This document shows, piece after piece, positions 44,355-53,786 of a stretch of 64,000 nucleotides of DNA. This DNA is from WTFV01 sp965203525. Lineage in GTDB: Bacteria > Acidobacteriota > Vicinamibacteria > Vicinamibacterales > UBA8438. Each line of letters opens with the position of its first letter. The first letter of the stretch is position 1. The notes beneath the pieces were generated by a model. It saw nothing but the letters and a program-made list of their open reading frames with translations, searched no databases and was not told the DNA's origin. Both the position numbers and the translations under genes were made by a program. Location: positions 1,736,001 through 1,800,000 of the forward strand of contig OZ241898.1 of assembly GCA_965203525.1 (NCBI GenBank), given 5' to 3'.

Positions 44355-44487
44355 TCTCGACCGCCGCCTCACGCCGTCGACGCGGCGCCCGGCCAATGCC
44401 CCGCAACGCAGCCCGAGCGGCGCCCTGAAGGGGGCAGGCCAACGTCGGCAACCCGGAACGTGCGACGCGCTGATTCGGAGGTTTCCC

Positions 44488-45753
44488 ATGACCGTGCACC
44501 CCACTCGGCGTCGATTCCTGCGGACGCTCGCGGCCGGCGTCGTCGTCCATCCGATCCTGTCCGGCGGCCGCCCCGCCGGCGCGCAGCCGCGCCGCGGCGA
44601 CGGGCCGGAGGCGCTCTGGGAGGAAGTGCGCCGGCAGTTCGCGTTCCGCGACGAACGGGTGCCGATGAACGCGGCCAACCTGTGCCCGTCGCCGCGCGTG
44701 GTGGCCGAGCGGGTGAGCGAGCTGACGCGGGACGTCGACGTCGACTGCTCGTTCCCGAACCGCGCGAAGTTCGGCCCGCTGCTCGAGGCGTCGCGCGCGG
44801 CGGCGGCGGCGCAGCTCGGGGTCGCCGCGGACGAGATCGCGCTGGTGCGCAACACGAGCGAGGCGAACAACGTCGTCAACGCGGGGATTCCCCTGGCTGA
44901 CGGCGACGAGGTCGTGGTGTGGGATCAGAACCACCCGACCAACAACGTCGCCTGGGAGGTGCGGGCGGCCCGCCACGGACTGGCGGTGACGCGGGTGGCG
45001 ACGCCGGCCGCGCCCTCGGGCGTGGACGAACTGGTCGGCGTGTTCGAGCGCGCGCTGACGCCCCGCACCAGGGTGCTGGCCCTGACGCACGTTTCCAACG
45101 TGAGCGGCCTGCGGCTCCCGGTGCGCGAGCTGTGCGAGGTGGCCCACCGCCGCGGGATTCACGTGCACGTCGACGGCGCGCAGAGCTGGGGCGCGCTGGA
45201 CGTCGATCTGCGCGCCCTCGGCTGCGACTCCTTCACCGGGAGCGCGCACAAGTGGTTCTGCGGGCCGAAGGAGGTGGGGCTCCTCTACGTCCGCGCCGAC
45301 CGGGTCGCGGAGATCTGGCCGAGCATCGTCGCCCCGAGCTGGGGCGACGCCGTCGAGCCCCGGCCGCGGGGCGCGCGCAAGTTCGAATCGCTGGGGCAGC
45401 GCGACGACGCGGCGCTGGCCGCGGTCGGCACGACGGCCGCGTTCCGGAACCGGCTGGGGCTGGACCGCATCGAGGCGCGCGTGACGGAGCTCGCGACGAT
45501 GCTCAAGGCCGGGCTCCGAGAGGCCGGGTTCGACGTCGTCACCCCGCTGGAACCCGAGCTCAGCGGCGGCGTGGCCGTCGCGGCGGTCGACGCGGCGCGG
45601 CGCGGCCGGCTTGTGGCCGCCCTGTACGAACGGCACGGCATCGCGGGAGCGGCGACCGGCGGGTTGCGGCTCTGTCCGCACGTCTACAACACCGCCGAGC
45701 ACGTCCTGCGGGCGGTATCCGGCGCCGCGGCGTTGCGCGAGGCGCAGCTATAA
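44488..45753 (+). CDS. Tat-exported class V aminotransferase-like protein
   Basis: 421 residues. The N-terminus carries a Tat motif (TRRRFLRTLAAG). PLP-fold features: LVRNTSEANNVVNAGI, VVWDQNHPTNNVAWEV, LTHVSNVSGLRLPVREL, VHVDGAQSWGALDV and the Schiff-base Lys in GSAHKWFCGPKEVGLLY. It belongs to the isopenicillin N epimerase/cysteine desulfurase-like class. Export of a PLP enzyme folded with its cofactor fits Tat transport. SD GGAGG precedes ATG 44488. Confidence 0.85.
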   Translation: MTVHPTRRRFLRTLAAGVVVHPILSGGRPAGAQPRRGDGPEALWEEVRRQFAFRDERVPMNAANLCPSPRVVAERVSELTRDVDVDCSFPNRAKFGPLLEASRAAAAAQLGVAADEIALVRNTSEANNVVNAGIPLADGDEVVVWDQNHPTNNVAWEVRAARHGLAVTRVATPAAPSGVDELVGVFERALTPRTRVLALTHVSNVSGLRLPVRELCEVAHRRGIHVHVDGAQSWGALDVDLRALGCDSFTGSAHKWFCGPKEVGLLYVRADRVAEIWPSIVAPSWGDAVEPRPRGARKFESLGQRDDAALAAVGTTAAFRNRLGLDRIEARVTELATMLKAGLREAGFDVVTPLEPELSGGVAVAAVDAARRGRLVAALYERHGIAGAATGGLRLCPHVYNTAEHVLRAVSGAAALREAQL

Positions 45754-45788
45754 GCGCCGGCCGGAAGGGAATCGGCCGCGCGGGTTCC

Positions 45789-45831
45789 CGGGAGGCTGCC
45801 GGCCCGCGCCTCGGGGACAGGCGGCCTCCCG
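45789..45831. terminator. Inverted repeat between convergent genes
   Basis: CGGGAGGCTGCC and GGCGGCCTCCCG pair over 12 positions (one G-U) around a 19-nt loop. It lies between the aminotransferase and the minus-strand secreted gene and could stop transcription in both directions. No T-tract. Confidence 0.45.
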
Positions 45832-45858
45832 GCGAGGTCGACTTTCCGGCGGGCCGGA

Positions 45859-46917
45859 TCACTTGGCGTCCGCGGCCGCCTGCTTCTCCAGGTTGCGGTA
45901 GATCTCCAGGATGTGCCGGACGTCGTAGTTGCCCTCGTGGCAGGCGTACTCGAACATCGGGCCCTCGGTCTTCACCATCGGGATCTCGGCGCTCCACGGC
46001 CGCGTCCACGAGGCCGGGTCGGTGACCGTGAACCGGTAGAGGATGGTGTCGTCGGAGACGCGCGTGAAGCGCTCCACCACGTGCAGCCCGGCGCTCGACC
46101 CCTGGAACCGCGTCTTGCCGGTGAAGCCGGTGGTTTCGACCACCAGCGTGTCGCCTTCCCAGCGGCCCCGCGAGTCGCCCGGATACTGGCGGATCTTCCC
46201 GGAGACGTGCGGGCGTCCGTCGGTCGGGATGATGCGCGGGCTGTTGTTGCTCAGCTCGGTGAAGACCACCACCTGCCCCGGCGTCTGGAAGATCTGGTGG
46301 ATGTCGTTGTAGGCCGGCGGCAGCATCGGCGGCCCGTTGTGCGGCCAGGCGATGCAGCGTTCCGACAGCGGCCGGCGCTCGTGGCCGTCGAACGCGTCGG
46401 GCGCCCGCCGCGCCTCGCGGAGCGCCGCCTCGCGCGCGGCGGCCTCCGGCGTCAGCGCGGGGATCCGGCCGTCCGGCGGGTCCGTGATCAGCGAGGTGCG
46501 CCGGGTCGACAGCCCCTTCGGCACCGGCGTGCGCAGCCAGAGCTCGTTGTCGTAGTGGATGTACGAGGCGTCCCGGTTGGTCTGGTAGAGCGCCTGCTCG
46601 CGAGCCTCCGGGTCGGCGATGGTGATGGCGTGCCGGGCCAGCGGATCCACGCCGTCGGCAGTGAGCTGCCGGTTCAGCTCGGCCAGCTCCTCCGCGGTGA
46701 AGAATTCCTTTCCGGCCAGGTTGGCGGGCCGTTCCAGCGGGGTGAACGTCTGGGTCGTCCAGAACCCCTGCAGGTCCGGCGTTCCGTCCGGCATGCGGGG
46801 CATGGTCCATTCGGACCCGCCGCCGGCTGCGCTCCGATTCTGCCCGGCGGCGGGCGCCGCCGCCGAAACGCCGATCGCGAGGACGATCACGAACGCTGCA
46901 AGCCTGCGTCTGCTCAT
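45859..46917 (-). CDS. Secreted protein of unknown function (PDLQGFWTT variant)
   Basis: 352 residues with a signal peptide (VSAAAPAAG). Shares with 33640 and 34936: TPDLQGFWTTQTFTPLERP, RRTSLITDPPDGRIPAL, IHQIFQTPGQVVVFTEL, GDSRGRWEGDTLVVETTGF and FEYACHEGNYDVRHIL. More distant than the tandem pair. It is divergent from the DUF6351 gene. Confidence 0.8.
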   Translation of the reverse strand: MSRRRLAAFVIVLAIGVSAAAPAAGQNRSAAGGGSEWTMPRMPDGTPDLQGFWTTQTFTPLERPANLAGKEFFTAEELAELNRQLTADGVDPLARHAITIADPEAREQALYQTNRDASYIHYDNELWLRTPVPKGLSTRRTSLITDPPDGRIPALTPEAAAREAALREARRAPDAFDGHERRPLSERCIAWPHNGPPMLPPAYNDIHQIFQTPGQVVVFTELSNNSPRIIPTDGRPHVSGKIRQYPGDSRGRWEGDTLVVETTGFTGKTRFQGSSAGLHVVERFTRVSDDTILYRFTVTDPASWTRPWSAEIPMVKTEGPMFEYACHEGNYDVRHILEIYRNLEKQAAADAK

Positions 46918-47031
46918 CTGAATCCTCCTGGCACACGTCGAGCGGCGACCGATCGTGCCATCATCGCCCACGCGGGGGCCTTTTTCAACTGCCTGCCCGG
47001 CGGGCGCCGCCGGATGCGTGTAATCTTTGCA

Positions 47032-47142
47032 GGCGAAGCGTGTTCGAGGAGGACGAGTCGATGCGGATCGCCGGGGTTCGCGCCCCGGCCTTCGTTGAGC
47101 GGGCGGCGAAGCGTGTTCGAGGGAGGACGAGTCGATGCGGAT
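47032..47142 (+). repeat. Repeat-insert-repeat unit duplicating an RBS and start codon, 37/36/38 nt
   Basis: Copies at 47032-47068 and 47105-47142 differ by one inserted base and flank a 36-nt insert. Each contains the SD (GAGGAGGA or GAGGGAGGA) and an ATG; the second is the start of the DUF6351 gene, the first a decoy. A TAATCT -10 lies upstream at 47021. Confidence 0.85.
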
Positions 47143-49291
47143 GCAGAGAGTCATCGGCGGCGTGATGGTGGCCGGCCTGCTGGCGGCCGGGACGTCGGCG
47201 CCGGGCGGTCCGGTCGGGGTCGCGCACGCGGCCGGCGAAATCGAGGTGACGGTGCTGTCGGGCCGTCCCGACATGGTGAGCGGCGGCGACGCGTTGCTGC
47301 AGATCGACGTCCCGGAGGACGTTGCGCCGTCCGACGTGCGGGTGGCGGTGAACGGCGCCGACGCGACCCCGGCGTTTCGCGCCGCCGCCGGCGGACGCCG
47401 GCTGGCGGGGCTCGTCGACGGGCTCTCGCGCGGGGCGAACGAAGTGTCCGTCACGGTCGCCGGCGGCGCCCGCGGCGTGACGCTGGAACTCGTCAATCAT
47501 CCGCTCGCCGGCCCGGTCTTCTCCGGGCCGCACGAGCAGCCGTTCGTCTGCGAGACGGATGCGTTCGAGCTGCCGTCCGGCGAGACGCTCGGCGCGCCGC
47601 TCGACGAGCACTGCTCGGTCGCGCGCCGCGTGGACTACGCCTATCGCTCCGCCGGCGGCGGGACGCTGAAGCCGCTGGCCGATCCCGGGTCGCTGCCGGC
47701 CGACGCGGCGACGGCCACGACGCTCGCCGGCGTCGAGGCGCCCTACGTGGTGCGCATCGAGACCGGCACGATCAACCGCGCCGTCTACCAGATCGCGATG
47801 CTGCACGCGCCGGGCGCCGGCGACCCGGAGCCGGATGCGTGGACGCCGTCGCCGGGCTGGAACCGCCGCCTCGTCTACACGTTCGGCGGCGGCTGCGTGA
47901 ACGGCTGGTACCGCCAGGGCGCGCGCACCGGCGGCGTCACCGACGACGTGCTGCTGCGCCAGGGCTACGCGGTGGCGTCGGCGACCCTCAACGTCTACGG
48001 CAACAACTGCAACGATCTGCTGGCCGCCGAGACGATGATGATGGTCAAGGAGCGCTTCGTCGAGGCCTACGGCCGGCCGCGCTACACCATCGGCTGGGGC
48101 TGCTCCGGCGGGTCGTACCAGAACCACCAGATCGCCGACAACTATCCCGGCCTGCTCGACGGCATCATCCCGGGCTGCAGCTTTCCGGACGTCGCGTTCG
48201 GCACCATCCCGATGATCACCGACGCGCGGCTGCTCGACCGCTACTTCCGGGAGACGCCGGTGGCGTTCACGGAAGAGCAGAAGCGGGCCGTCGCCGGGTT
48301 CCTGAAGCTGGCCACGATGCCGAACGTGTCGATCAACGCCGGGCGGGTCCGGGTGGGCGAGTTCTGTCCGGACGTCCTGCCCGAGGCGTTGCGCTATCAC
48401 CCGGCCGACAACCCGGACGGCGCCCGTTGCGACGTATACAGCCACTACGTGAACGTCTACGGGCGGGATCCCGAGACCGGCTTCGCGCGCCGGCCGCTCG
48501 ACAACGCCGGCGTCCAGTACGGCCTGCAGGCGCTCAACGACGGCGTCATCGCCCCGGCGCAGTTCCTCGATCTGAACCGGCGGATCGGCGGCTACGACCG
48601 GGACGGCCGCTTCCAGGCCGGGCGGACCGCGGCCGATCCGGAGGCGGTGCGGCTCGCGTACGAGACCGGGCGGCTGACCAGCGGCGGCGGCGGGCTGTCC
48701 GAGACGCCGATCATCGACTACCGCGCCTACAGCGACGACCGCGAGAACGGCGACGTGCACGTCCGCTACCACTCGTTCTCCATGCGCGAGCGGCTGCGGA
48801 AGGCGAACGGCCGCGCCGACAACCACGTGATGCTGGTCGAGGACGATCGCCACGGCCTGTACAGCAGCAGCAGTCCGGTGCTGCAGGGCGCGCTGGCCTG
48901 GATGGACCGGTGGCTGGCCAATCTGGAAGCGGAGGACAGGGACGGCCCGCGGATCGACCAGGTAATCCGCGCGAAGCCCGCCGATCTGGTCGACGCCTGC
49001 TGGACGCGGGACGACGATCCGACCCGCATCGTGGAACGGCAGGTCCGCGGCAGCGGCCGTTGCGAGACGCTGTACCCGTCGGCGCCGGCGCCGCGCGAAG
49101 TGGCCGGCGCGCCGGTTGCCAGCGACGTGATCAAGTGCCGGCTGCGGCCGGTCGACATGGCCGACTACGCGGCGGCCTTCTCGACCGAGCAGGAGGCGGA
49201 GCTGCGCGAAATCTTCGCCGACGGCGTCTGCGACTGGACGCAGCCGGGTGTCGGCCAGACGGGGCTGAAGGGCACCTGGCTGACGTACTGA
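47135..49291 (+). CDS. Secreted DUF6351-family (tannase-like) hydrolase
   Basis: 718 residues with a signal peptide. The alpha/beta-hydrolase core is marked by RLVYTFGGGCVNGWYRQG (oxyanion region), the nucleophile motif GWGCSGGSYQ and a late His in VEDDRHGLYSS. Cys pairs (CVNGW, CNDLL, CSGGS, CDVYS) suggest disulfides. Similar proteins are called tannase/feruloyl-esterase-like or DUF6351. Acts outside the cytoplasm; substrate unknown. Confidence 0.82.
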   Translation: MRMQRVIGGVMVAGLLAAGTSAPGGPVGVAHAAGEIEVTVLSGRPDMVSGGDALLQIDVPEDVAPSDVRVAVNGADATPAFRAAAGGRRLAGLVDGLSRGANEVSVTVAGGARGVTLELVNHPLAGPVFSGPHEQPFVCETDAFELPSGETLGAPLDEHCSVARRVDYAYRSAGGGTLKPLADPGSLPADAATATTLAGVEAPYVVRIETGTINRAVYQIAMLHAPGAGDPEPDAWTPSPGWNRRLVYTFGGGCVNGWYRQGARTGGVTDDVLLRQGYAVASATLNVYGNNCNDLLAAETMMMVKERFVEAYGRPRYTIGWGCSGGSYQNHQIADNYPGLLDGIIPGCSFPDVAFGTIPMITDARLLDRYFRETPVAFTEEQKRAVAGFLKLATMPNVSINAGRVRVGEFCPDVLPEALRYHPADNPDGARCDVYSHYVNVYGRDPETGFARRPLDNAGVQYGLQALNDGVIAPAQFLDLNRRIGGYDRDGRFQAGRTAADPEAVRLAYETGRLTSGGGGLSETPIIDYRAYSDDRENGDVHVRYHSFSMRERLRKANGRADNHVMLVEDDRHGLYSSSSPVLQGALAWMDRWLANLEAEDRDGPRIDQVIRAKPADLVDACWTRDDDPTRIVERQVRGSGRCETLYPSAPAPREVAGAPVASDVIKCRLRPVDMADYAAAFSTEQEAELREIFADGVCDWTQPGVGQTGLKGTWLTY

Positions 49292-49445
49292 CCGGCGCCG
49301 GGCCGGCCGAGCGGCGCACCGGACGGTACGCACCGGCCGCGCGCCGGGCCGCGTCCGCGTGGTCGCGGCGTTCGCGCATCCGGGCCGGAACGCCCCGCCG
49401 GCCGCGCCGCGCGTACCGCACGTCGACGCGGTCCCGGGATTGACG

Positions 49446-50195
49446 ATGCGCAAAGCGGTGATCGCCGCCGTGGCGCTGGCGGTGCTCGGCTGGCTGTTCT
49501 GGCGGACGGTGCAGAGCAGTCTGGCCGAGCCCTACGTGATCGACGCCGGGCTGGTCTCGGAGTGGACCCTCGCGCTCCGCGGCCCGCTGCAGCCCGGCGC
49601 CGGTCTGCTCGTCCTGCAGCCGTCCGACCAGTTGCGCGCCGAGCTCTTCCAGCAGATTTTCACCCGCACCATGGAATCGATGACCTCGCCGGCCGTGTCC
49701 GCCATGCCGCTCGTGCTGCGCTCCGAGTATCGCGACACCCTCGGGAGCGTGCTCGCGCCGCCCGACCTGCTCCGGGCGGCGGAGGAGTCGGGCGTGTCGG
49801 CCGCCGCGCCTGCGCCGGTCTGCATCGGCGTGGTGCGGCGGGAGGGGGCCGGCACGACGCGGCAGCTCTACTACGCGCTCTTCGAGGCGCCGGAGGTGGG
49901 CCGCTTCCGGGCGGCGCTGGCGGGCCGCTACGCCGAGGCGGGCGGCGCCGGGCCGTTCGAGCCGGGCGGGTTCCCGCTGGTGGTGCCCATCGCCGCCTCC
50001 GACGCGGACTTCGCGAGCTGGTGGCCTCTCGACGTGAGCGCAGAAACCGACTGCCTAGCGCCGCGTCACCACGGCTCGGTGACGCCGGCCGGCGCGCCGC
50101 ACCCGGCCTCCTGCCCGCGCGCGCCCGGCGCCCGGTTTTTGATATGCTGGCCTTGTTCCCGGCCGTTTAAACCAGGTAACCACAGCCGACCTTGA
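49446..50195 (+). CDS. Membrane-anchored protein of unknown function, tail altered by repeat
   Basis: 249 residues. One N-terminal membrane segment (AVIAAVALAVLGWLFWRTV) then a soluble domain (WTLALRGPLQPGAGLLVLQP, LYYALFEAPEVGRFRAAL). I do not recognise the family. The last 40 residues (HPASCPRAPGARFLICW and on) are encoded by the first repeat of the following array, so the original C-terminus seems replaced. An earlier stop may have been lost. Confidence 0.5.
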   Translation: MRKAVIAAVALAVLGWLFWRTVQSSLAEPYVIDAGLVSEWTLALRGPLQPGAGLLVLQPSDQLRAELFQQIFTRTMESMTSPAVSAMPLVLRSEYRDTLGSVLAPPDLLRAAEESGVSAAAPAPVCIGVVRREGAGTTRQLYYALFEAPEVGRFRAALAGRYAEAGGAGPFEPGGFPLVVPIAASDADFASWWPLDVSAETDCLAPRHHGSVTPAGAPHPASCPRAPGARFLICWPCSRPFKPGNHSRP

Positions 50196-50458
50196 CTTGG
50201 CTGCCCACGTGGCTATAACTCGACGGGCGGTTTGGGGGTGCCGCCGGCGGCCGGGAACCTCCTGCCCGCGCGCGCCCGGCGCCCGGCGTCTCGGAAGCGG
50301 GCCGCCGGCAGACCCGCTCGCTCCTGCCCGCGCGCGCCCGGGCGCCCCCTCGGCAACCTGCGCGTTGTAGGTCTCGAGGTACTCCTGCCCGCGCGCGCCC
50401 GGCGCTCCGGGCGGCCGATGGCCGACGGGGCAAGCGGCATCCTGCGCGCGCGTCCGGC
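50108..50458. CRISPR. CRISPR-like micro-array, four 28-nt repeats plus a degenerate one
   Basis: Copies at 50108-50135, 50259-50286, 50321-50348, 50382-50409 and a degenerate copy from 50439 share TCCTGCCCGCGCGCGCCCGG. Spacers of the regular part are 34, 33 and 29 nt (periods 62, 61, 57). A 123-nt, less GC-rich segment separates the first copy, perhaps lost repeats or an insertion. No cas genes nearby. Confidence 0.55.
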
Positions 50459-50521
50459 TCGTACCCGGCGGACGCGGCGATTTTTTCGACTGCCTTTTAC
50501 AGTTCCGTGACAAGTTTGACG

Positions 50522-50535
50522 TGTCAGATATGACA
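50522..50535. promoter_or_regulatory. Crp/Fnr-type palindrome upstream of the regulator gene
   Basis: TGTCA-GATA-TGACA, two 5-nt arms with a 4-nt gap, lies 11 nt before the start of the Crp/Fnr gene. The geometry equals that of Crp/Fnr-family operators (TTGAT-N4-ATCAA); position suggests autorepression. Confidence 0.55.
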
Positions 50536-50546
50536 TTTACGGAGCA

Positions 50547-51314
50547 ATGAGCCACCATCGGCCCATGCTGCTCCACACACATGACGGCTTGCGCAACGGC
50601 AGCGGGACGTTCGGGGCGAAGGACGAACGCGGCCTGGCGTCGTGGCTCTCGCTCCTCCCGGCGGCCCAGCTCTATCCCGTCGGGACCGTGCTGGTTCGGC
50701 AAGGATGCGAACCCGGCGACATTTTCTTCGTCGAGGACGGCCTGGCGAAGCTCGTGCGGATCGCCGGGAACGGACGCGAACAGATTCTCGGACTTCGAGG
50801 TCCCGGGTGGTTTCTGGGGGCGGCCTTCGTCATGGCCGGCCGGTCGCATCCGGCCAGCGTCGTCGCGGTGACCGCCTGCGCGGCGCGGCGGCTGTCACCC
50901 GAGGCGTTTCTGGAGCTGCTGGCGGATCAACCGGGCCTGTCCTGGCACGTGCACCGGATGCACAGCCGCGAGGTGCTCAGCCAGTTCCACCACATGGCGG
51001 ACCTCGGGGTCAAGACCGCGCGGCAACGGCTGGAACGCGTTCTGCGGCGGCTCGCCGCGGCCGCGAAGCCGAACGGCGGCAGGGACGTGCGCCTGCTTTC
51101 GCCCTTGAAGCGCTGGGAGCTGGCCAGCCTGATCGCCGTCACCCCGGAGCATCTCAGCCGGCTGCTCAAACGCCTGCGCGACGACGGCGTCATTCGCGTG
51201 CACAAGGGCTGGATCGTGATCCCGGATGTGCGCCGGCTTGCGTCCGACGACACCGAGGGATTCGGGGTGCTGACGACGCCCGTGGGAACGAACGGCAGCG
51301 GACTGCCGCACTGA
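50547..51314 (+). CDS. Crp/Fnr-family transcription regulator
   Basis: 255 residues. Effector domain (about 35-140) with VGTVLVRQGCEPGDIFFVEDGLAKLV and GNGREQILGLRGPGWFLG; long dimerisation helix; C-terminal helix-turn-helix LSPLKRWELASLIAVTPEHLSRLLKRLRDDGVI. No N-terminal Cys cluster for Fe-S, so oxygen sensing of the FNR kind is unlikely. It precedes a two-component system and the lasso genes in the same direction and may control them. Confidence 0.87.
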   Translation: MSHHRPMLLHTHDGLRNGSGTFGAKDERGLASWLSLLPAAQLYPVGTVLVRQGCEPGDIFFVEDGLAKLVRIAGNGREQILGLRGPGWFLGAAFVMAGRSHPASVVAVTACAARRLSPEAFLELLADQPGLSWHVHRMHSREVLSQFHHMADLGVKTARQRLERVLRRLAAAAKPNGGRDVRLLSPLKRWELASLIAVTPEHLSRLLKRLRDDGVIRVHKGWIVIPDVRRLASDDTEGFGVLTTPVGTNGSGLPH

Positions 51315-51402
51315 ACGGCGGGACGGAGCGCCGCGGCGCGGCCGGCACCGAGGAGAGTGGAAGAACCGGATGGGTGGTATCGTGGGCGTCGGAGGGAACG
51401 TC

Positions 51403-53082
51403 ATGCGCAGATTCAGAGCGTTCCACGGCCGCTGGCGTCCGGAAATCGTCGTCGTGCTCGTTCCTCTGTTCGCGATTCTCGTGCTGCAGTACGTGTCGAG
51501 CCGGCGGCTGGCGGAGGTCGAGGTGATCGCGCACCAGACCGCGGTCGCCCGGTATCTGGACGCGGTGACGGCCGACGTCCGGCGGTTGTACGAGCAGGCG
51601 GCGCGCGAAATGCTGGACGTCCCGGGCGACGTCCTCGTCGCGAAACGGTTCGACGAGATTGCGCGGCGCATGGATGCGGCCGATACGTCGGCGGCCAGAC
51701 TGCTGTTCGCCGGGACGCTCGACGGCTGCCTGTGCCTGACGCGGTACTACGACCCGGCGACCCGCACCATGGTCGTCGGCGCCGAGCCCGACGTCGAGGT
51801 GGTCGTGCTGCGCGCCAGCACGTTGTTGCGCCTGCGGCAACAGCGGTGGCTGAAGCTGAAGCGGTCCGAGTTCGACGTGGACGAGGCGGATCCGGACAAT
51901 CGGGTCGTGTACCGATTCGTCGTCAACCCCAACGGGAACGTGGTCGGTTTCGTCGGTTTCGTCATCGACGCCGACCGGTTCGAACGCGAATTCCTGCCCC
52001 GGGCCGTCGCCGGCGCCATGGATCTGCTGCCGGAAGACGTGCAGGACAACCTGATCGTTCGCGCGGCGGATGCGGCCGGGCGCGTGGTGACCGCCACGCA
52101 CGGCGGGCCGGGGCAGGCCGACGTGCTGGCGGCGCGCTTCGACTTCGTGTTTCGGGACTGGGAACTGTCCGCCCGCAGCCGTCACACGGCGGCCGCGCAG
52201 TTGCTCCAGTCCAATGCGTTCACCAGCTGGGTCCTGATGCTCCTGATGGCGGTCACGGCGCTCGGCGGCGTGCTGCTCACCTGGCGGGCGGCCGACCGGG
52301 AGCAGCGCCTCTCCGGGATCCGGAACGCGTTCGTGGCGAACGTGTCCCACGAGTTGCGCACGCCGCTGGCATCGATCGCGGTGTTCGGCGAGTTCCTGCG
52401 CCGCGGGCGCGTCACGTCGCCGGAGAAGGTCGTCGAGTACGGCCACCACATCGAGAACGAAAGCAACCGCCTGCGGCACTTCATCGACAACGTCCTGGAC
52501 TTCGCGCGCATCGAGTCCGCGGAAGCGGAATATCGAATGGAGGATGCGGCGATCGAGGACGTGGTCGGCGGCGCCGTCAGCGCGGTCGACGCGCGCCGCG
52601 AACGGGACGGCTTCACGATCTCGGTCGACTGCCCGGAGGCCCTGTTGCCGGTCGTGCGTGTCGACGAGCAGGCGATGACCCAGGTCTTCGTCAATCTGCT
52701 GGACAACGCCATGAAGTACTCGGGACGGTCACGACGGATCCGCGTGGACCTGTCGCGGCGTGACGGCCGGGTCGCAGTCAGCGTGGCGGACTTCGGCGTC
52801 GGGATCGCGCCGGACGAGCACGAGCGGATCTTCGATCGGTTCTACCGGACGAACGAGGCGGGTGACGACGGCGTCGCCGGGACCGGCCTCGGACTGGCGA
52901 TCGTCCGGCAGGTCGTGCACGCGCACGGAGGCCGGATCGAAGTCGACAGCCGCCTCGGATGCGGGGCCACCTTCGTGGTCCTGATCCCCGTCGCCGCCGC
53001 GGCCGCGGATCGAGAGGGCGCCGCCCCCGAGACCGCGGCGGACGGTGCGGAGCTGCAGGCCGGGGCCGGCGCCGGCGCCTGA
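51403..53082 (+). CDS. Membrane sensor histidine kinase
   Basis: 559 residues from ATG 51403, which has SD GGAGGG; ATG 51370 is the alternative. Two membrane spans (VVVLVPLFAILVLQYV and WVLMLLMAVTALGGVLL) bracket a periplasmic sensor of about 240 residues containing two Cys (DGCLCLTRYYD). HisKA with FVANVSHELRTPLASIAVF; HATPase with NLLDNAMKYS, DFGVGIAPDEHERIFDRFYR and GTGLGLAIV. Partner regulator follows after 20 nt. Confidence 0.9.
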   Translation: MRRFRAFHGRWRPEIVVVLVPLFAILVLQYVSSRRLAEVEVIAHQTAVARYLDAVTADVRRLYEQAAREMLDVPGDVLVAKRFDEIARRMDAADTSAARLLFAGTLDGCLCLTRYYDPATRTMVVGAEPDVEVVVLRASTLLRLRQQRWLKLKRSEFDVDEADPDNRVVYRFVVNPNGNVVGFVGFVIDADRFEREFLPRAVAGAMDLLPEDVQDNLIVRAADAAGRVVTATHGGPGQADVLAARFDFVFRDWELSARSRHTAAAQLLQSNAFTSWVLMLLMAVTALGGVLLTWRAADREQRLSGIRNAFVANVSHELRTPLASIAVFGEFLRRGRVTSPEKVVEYGHHIENESNRLRHFIDNVLDFARIESAEAEYRMEDAAIEDVVGGAVSAVDARRERDGFTISVDCPEALLPVVRVDEQAMTQVFVNLLDNAMKYSGRSRRIRVDLSRRDGRVAVSVADFGVGIAPDEHERIFDRFYRTNEAGDDGVAGTGLGLAIVRQVVHAHGGRIEVDSRLGCGATFVVLIPVAAAAADREGAAPETAADGAELQAGAGAGA

Positions 53083-53102
53083 GGATATCCGGAGAGGGCG
53101 CG

Positions 53103-53786
53103 GTGAGCAGAATCCTGATCGTCGAGGACGACCGGTCCCTGGCCGCGGCGCTGTCGGAAGGTCTCCAGTACGAGGGCCATGCGACGCTGCTGGCGCGCGA
53201 CGGCGTCGCCGGCCTGCGTCTGGCCGGCCAGGACGGGATCGATCTCGTCATTCTCGACGTCATGCTGCCCGAGATGAGCGGCGTCGACGTCTGCCGGAAG
53301 CTGCGGTCGCGGGGGAGCACGATACCGATCGTGATGCTCACCGCCCGGAGCCAGGAGCTCGACAAGGTCGTCGGGCTGAAGGCGGGCGCGGACGACTACG
53401 TCACGAAGCCGTTCAGCTTCATGGAGCTCGTGGCGCGCGTGGAGGCGGTGCTGCGCCGGTCGCGGCGGCTCGCGGAGCAGGCGCACACCTACACGTTCGG
53501 CCGCGTGACGTTGAACTTCAGGACGCGCGAAGTGACGAAACGCGGGACGCCGGTGACGCTGCTGCCGCGCGAGTTCCGGCTGCTCGAATACTTCATCGAG
53601 CATCGTGGCGAGGTGGTGAGCCGGGATCAGCTTCTGGACTCGGTCTGGGGCCACGACGCCATCTCTCCGCTGACCCGCACCGTCGACATGCACATCGCCA
53701 AGCTGCGCCAGAAGATAGAGGACGATTCGTCCGATCCCCGCTGGATCGTCACCGTGCACCGCGTCGGCTACAAATTCACCGGGTAG
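53103..53786 (+). CDS. OmpR-family response regulator
   Basis: 227 residues from GTG 53103 (SD GGAGAGG). Receiver with acidic pair EDD, phospho-Asp in LVILDVMLPEMSG, Thr in MLTARSQ, Lys in DDYVTKPFSF; winged-helix DNA-binding C-terminus (LLPREFRLLEYFIEHRGEVVSRDQLLDSVWG). Acts with the kinase just upstream. The lasso peptide promoter lies 500 nt downstream, a reasonable target. Confidence 0.92.
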   Translation: MSRILIVEDDRSLAAALSEGLQYEGHATLLARDGVAGLRLAGQDGIDLVILDVMLPEMSGVDVCRKLRSRGSTIPIVMLTARSQELDKVVGLKAGADDYVTKPFSFMELVARVEAVLRRSRRLAEQAHTYTFGRVTLNFRTREVTKRGTPVTLLPREFRLLEYFIEHRGEVVSRDQLLDSVWGHDAISPLTRTVDMHIAKLRQKIEDDSSDPRWIVTVHRVGYKFTG

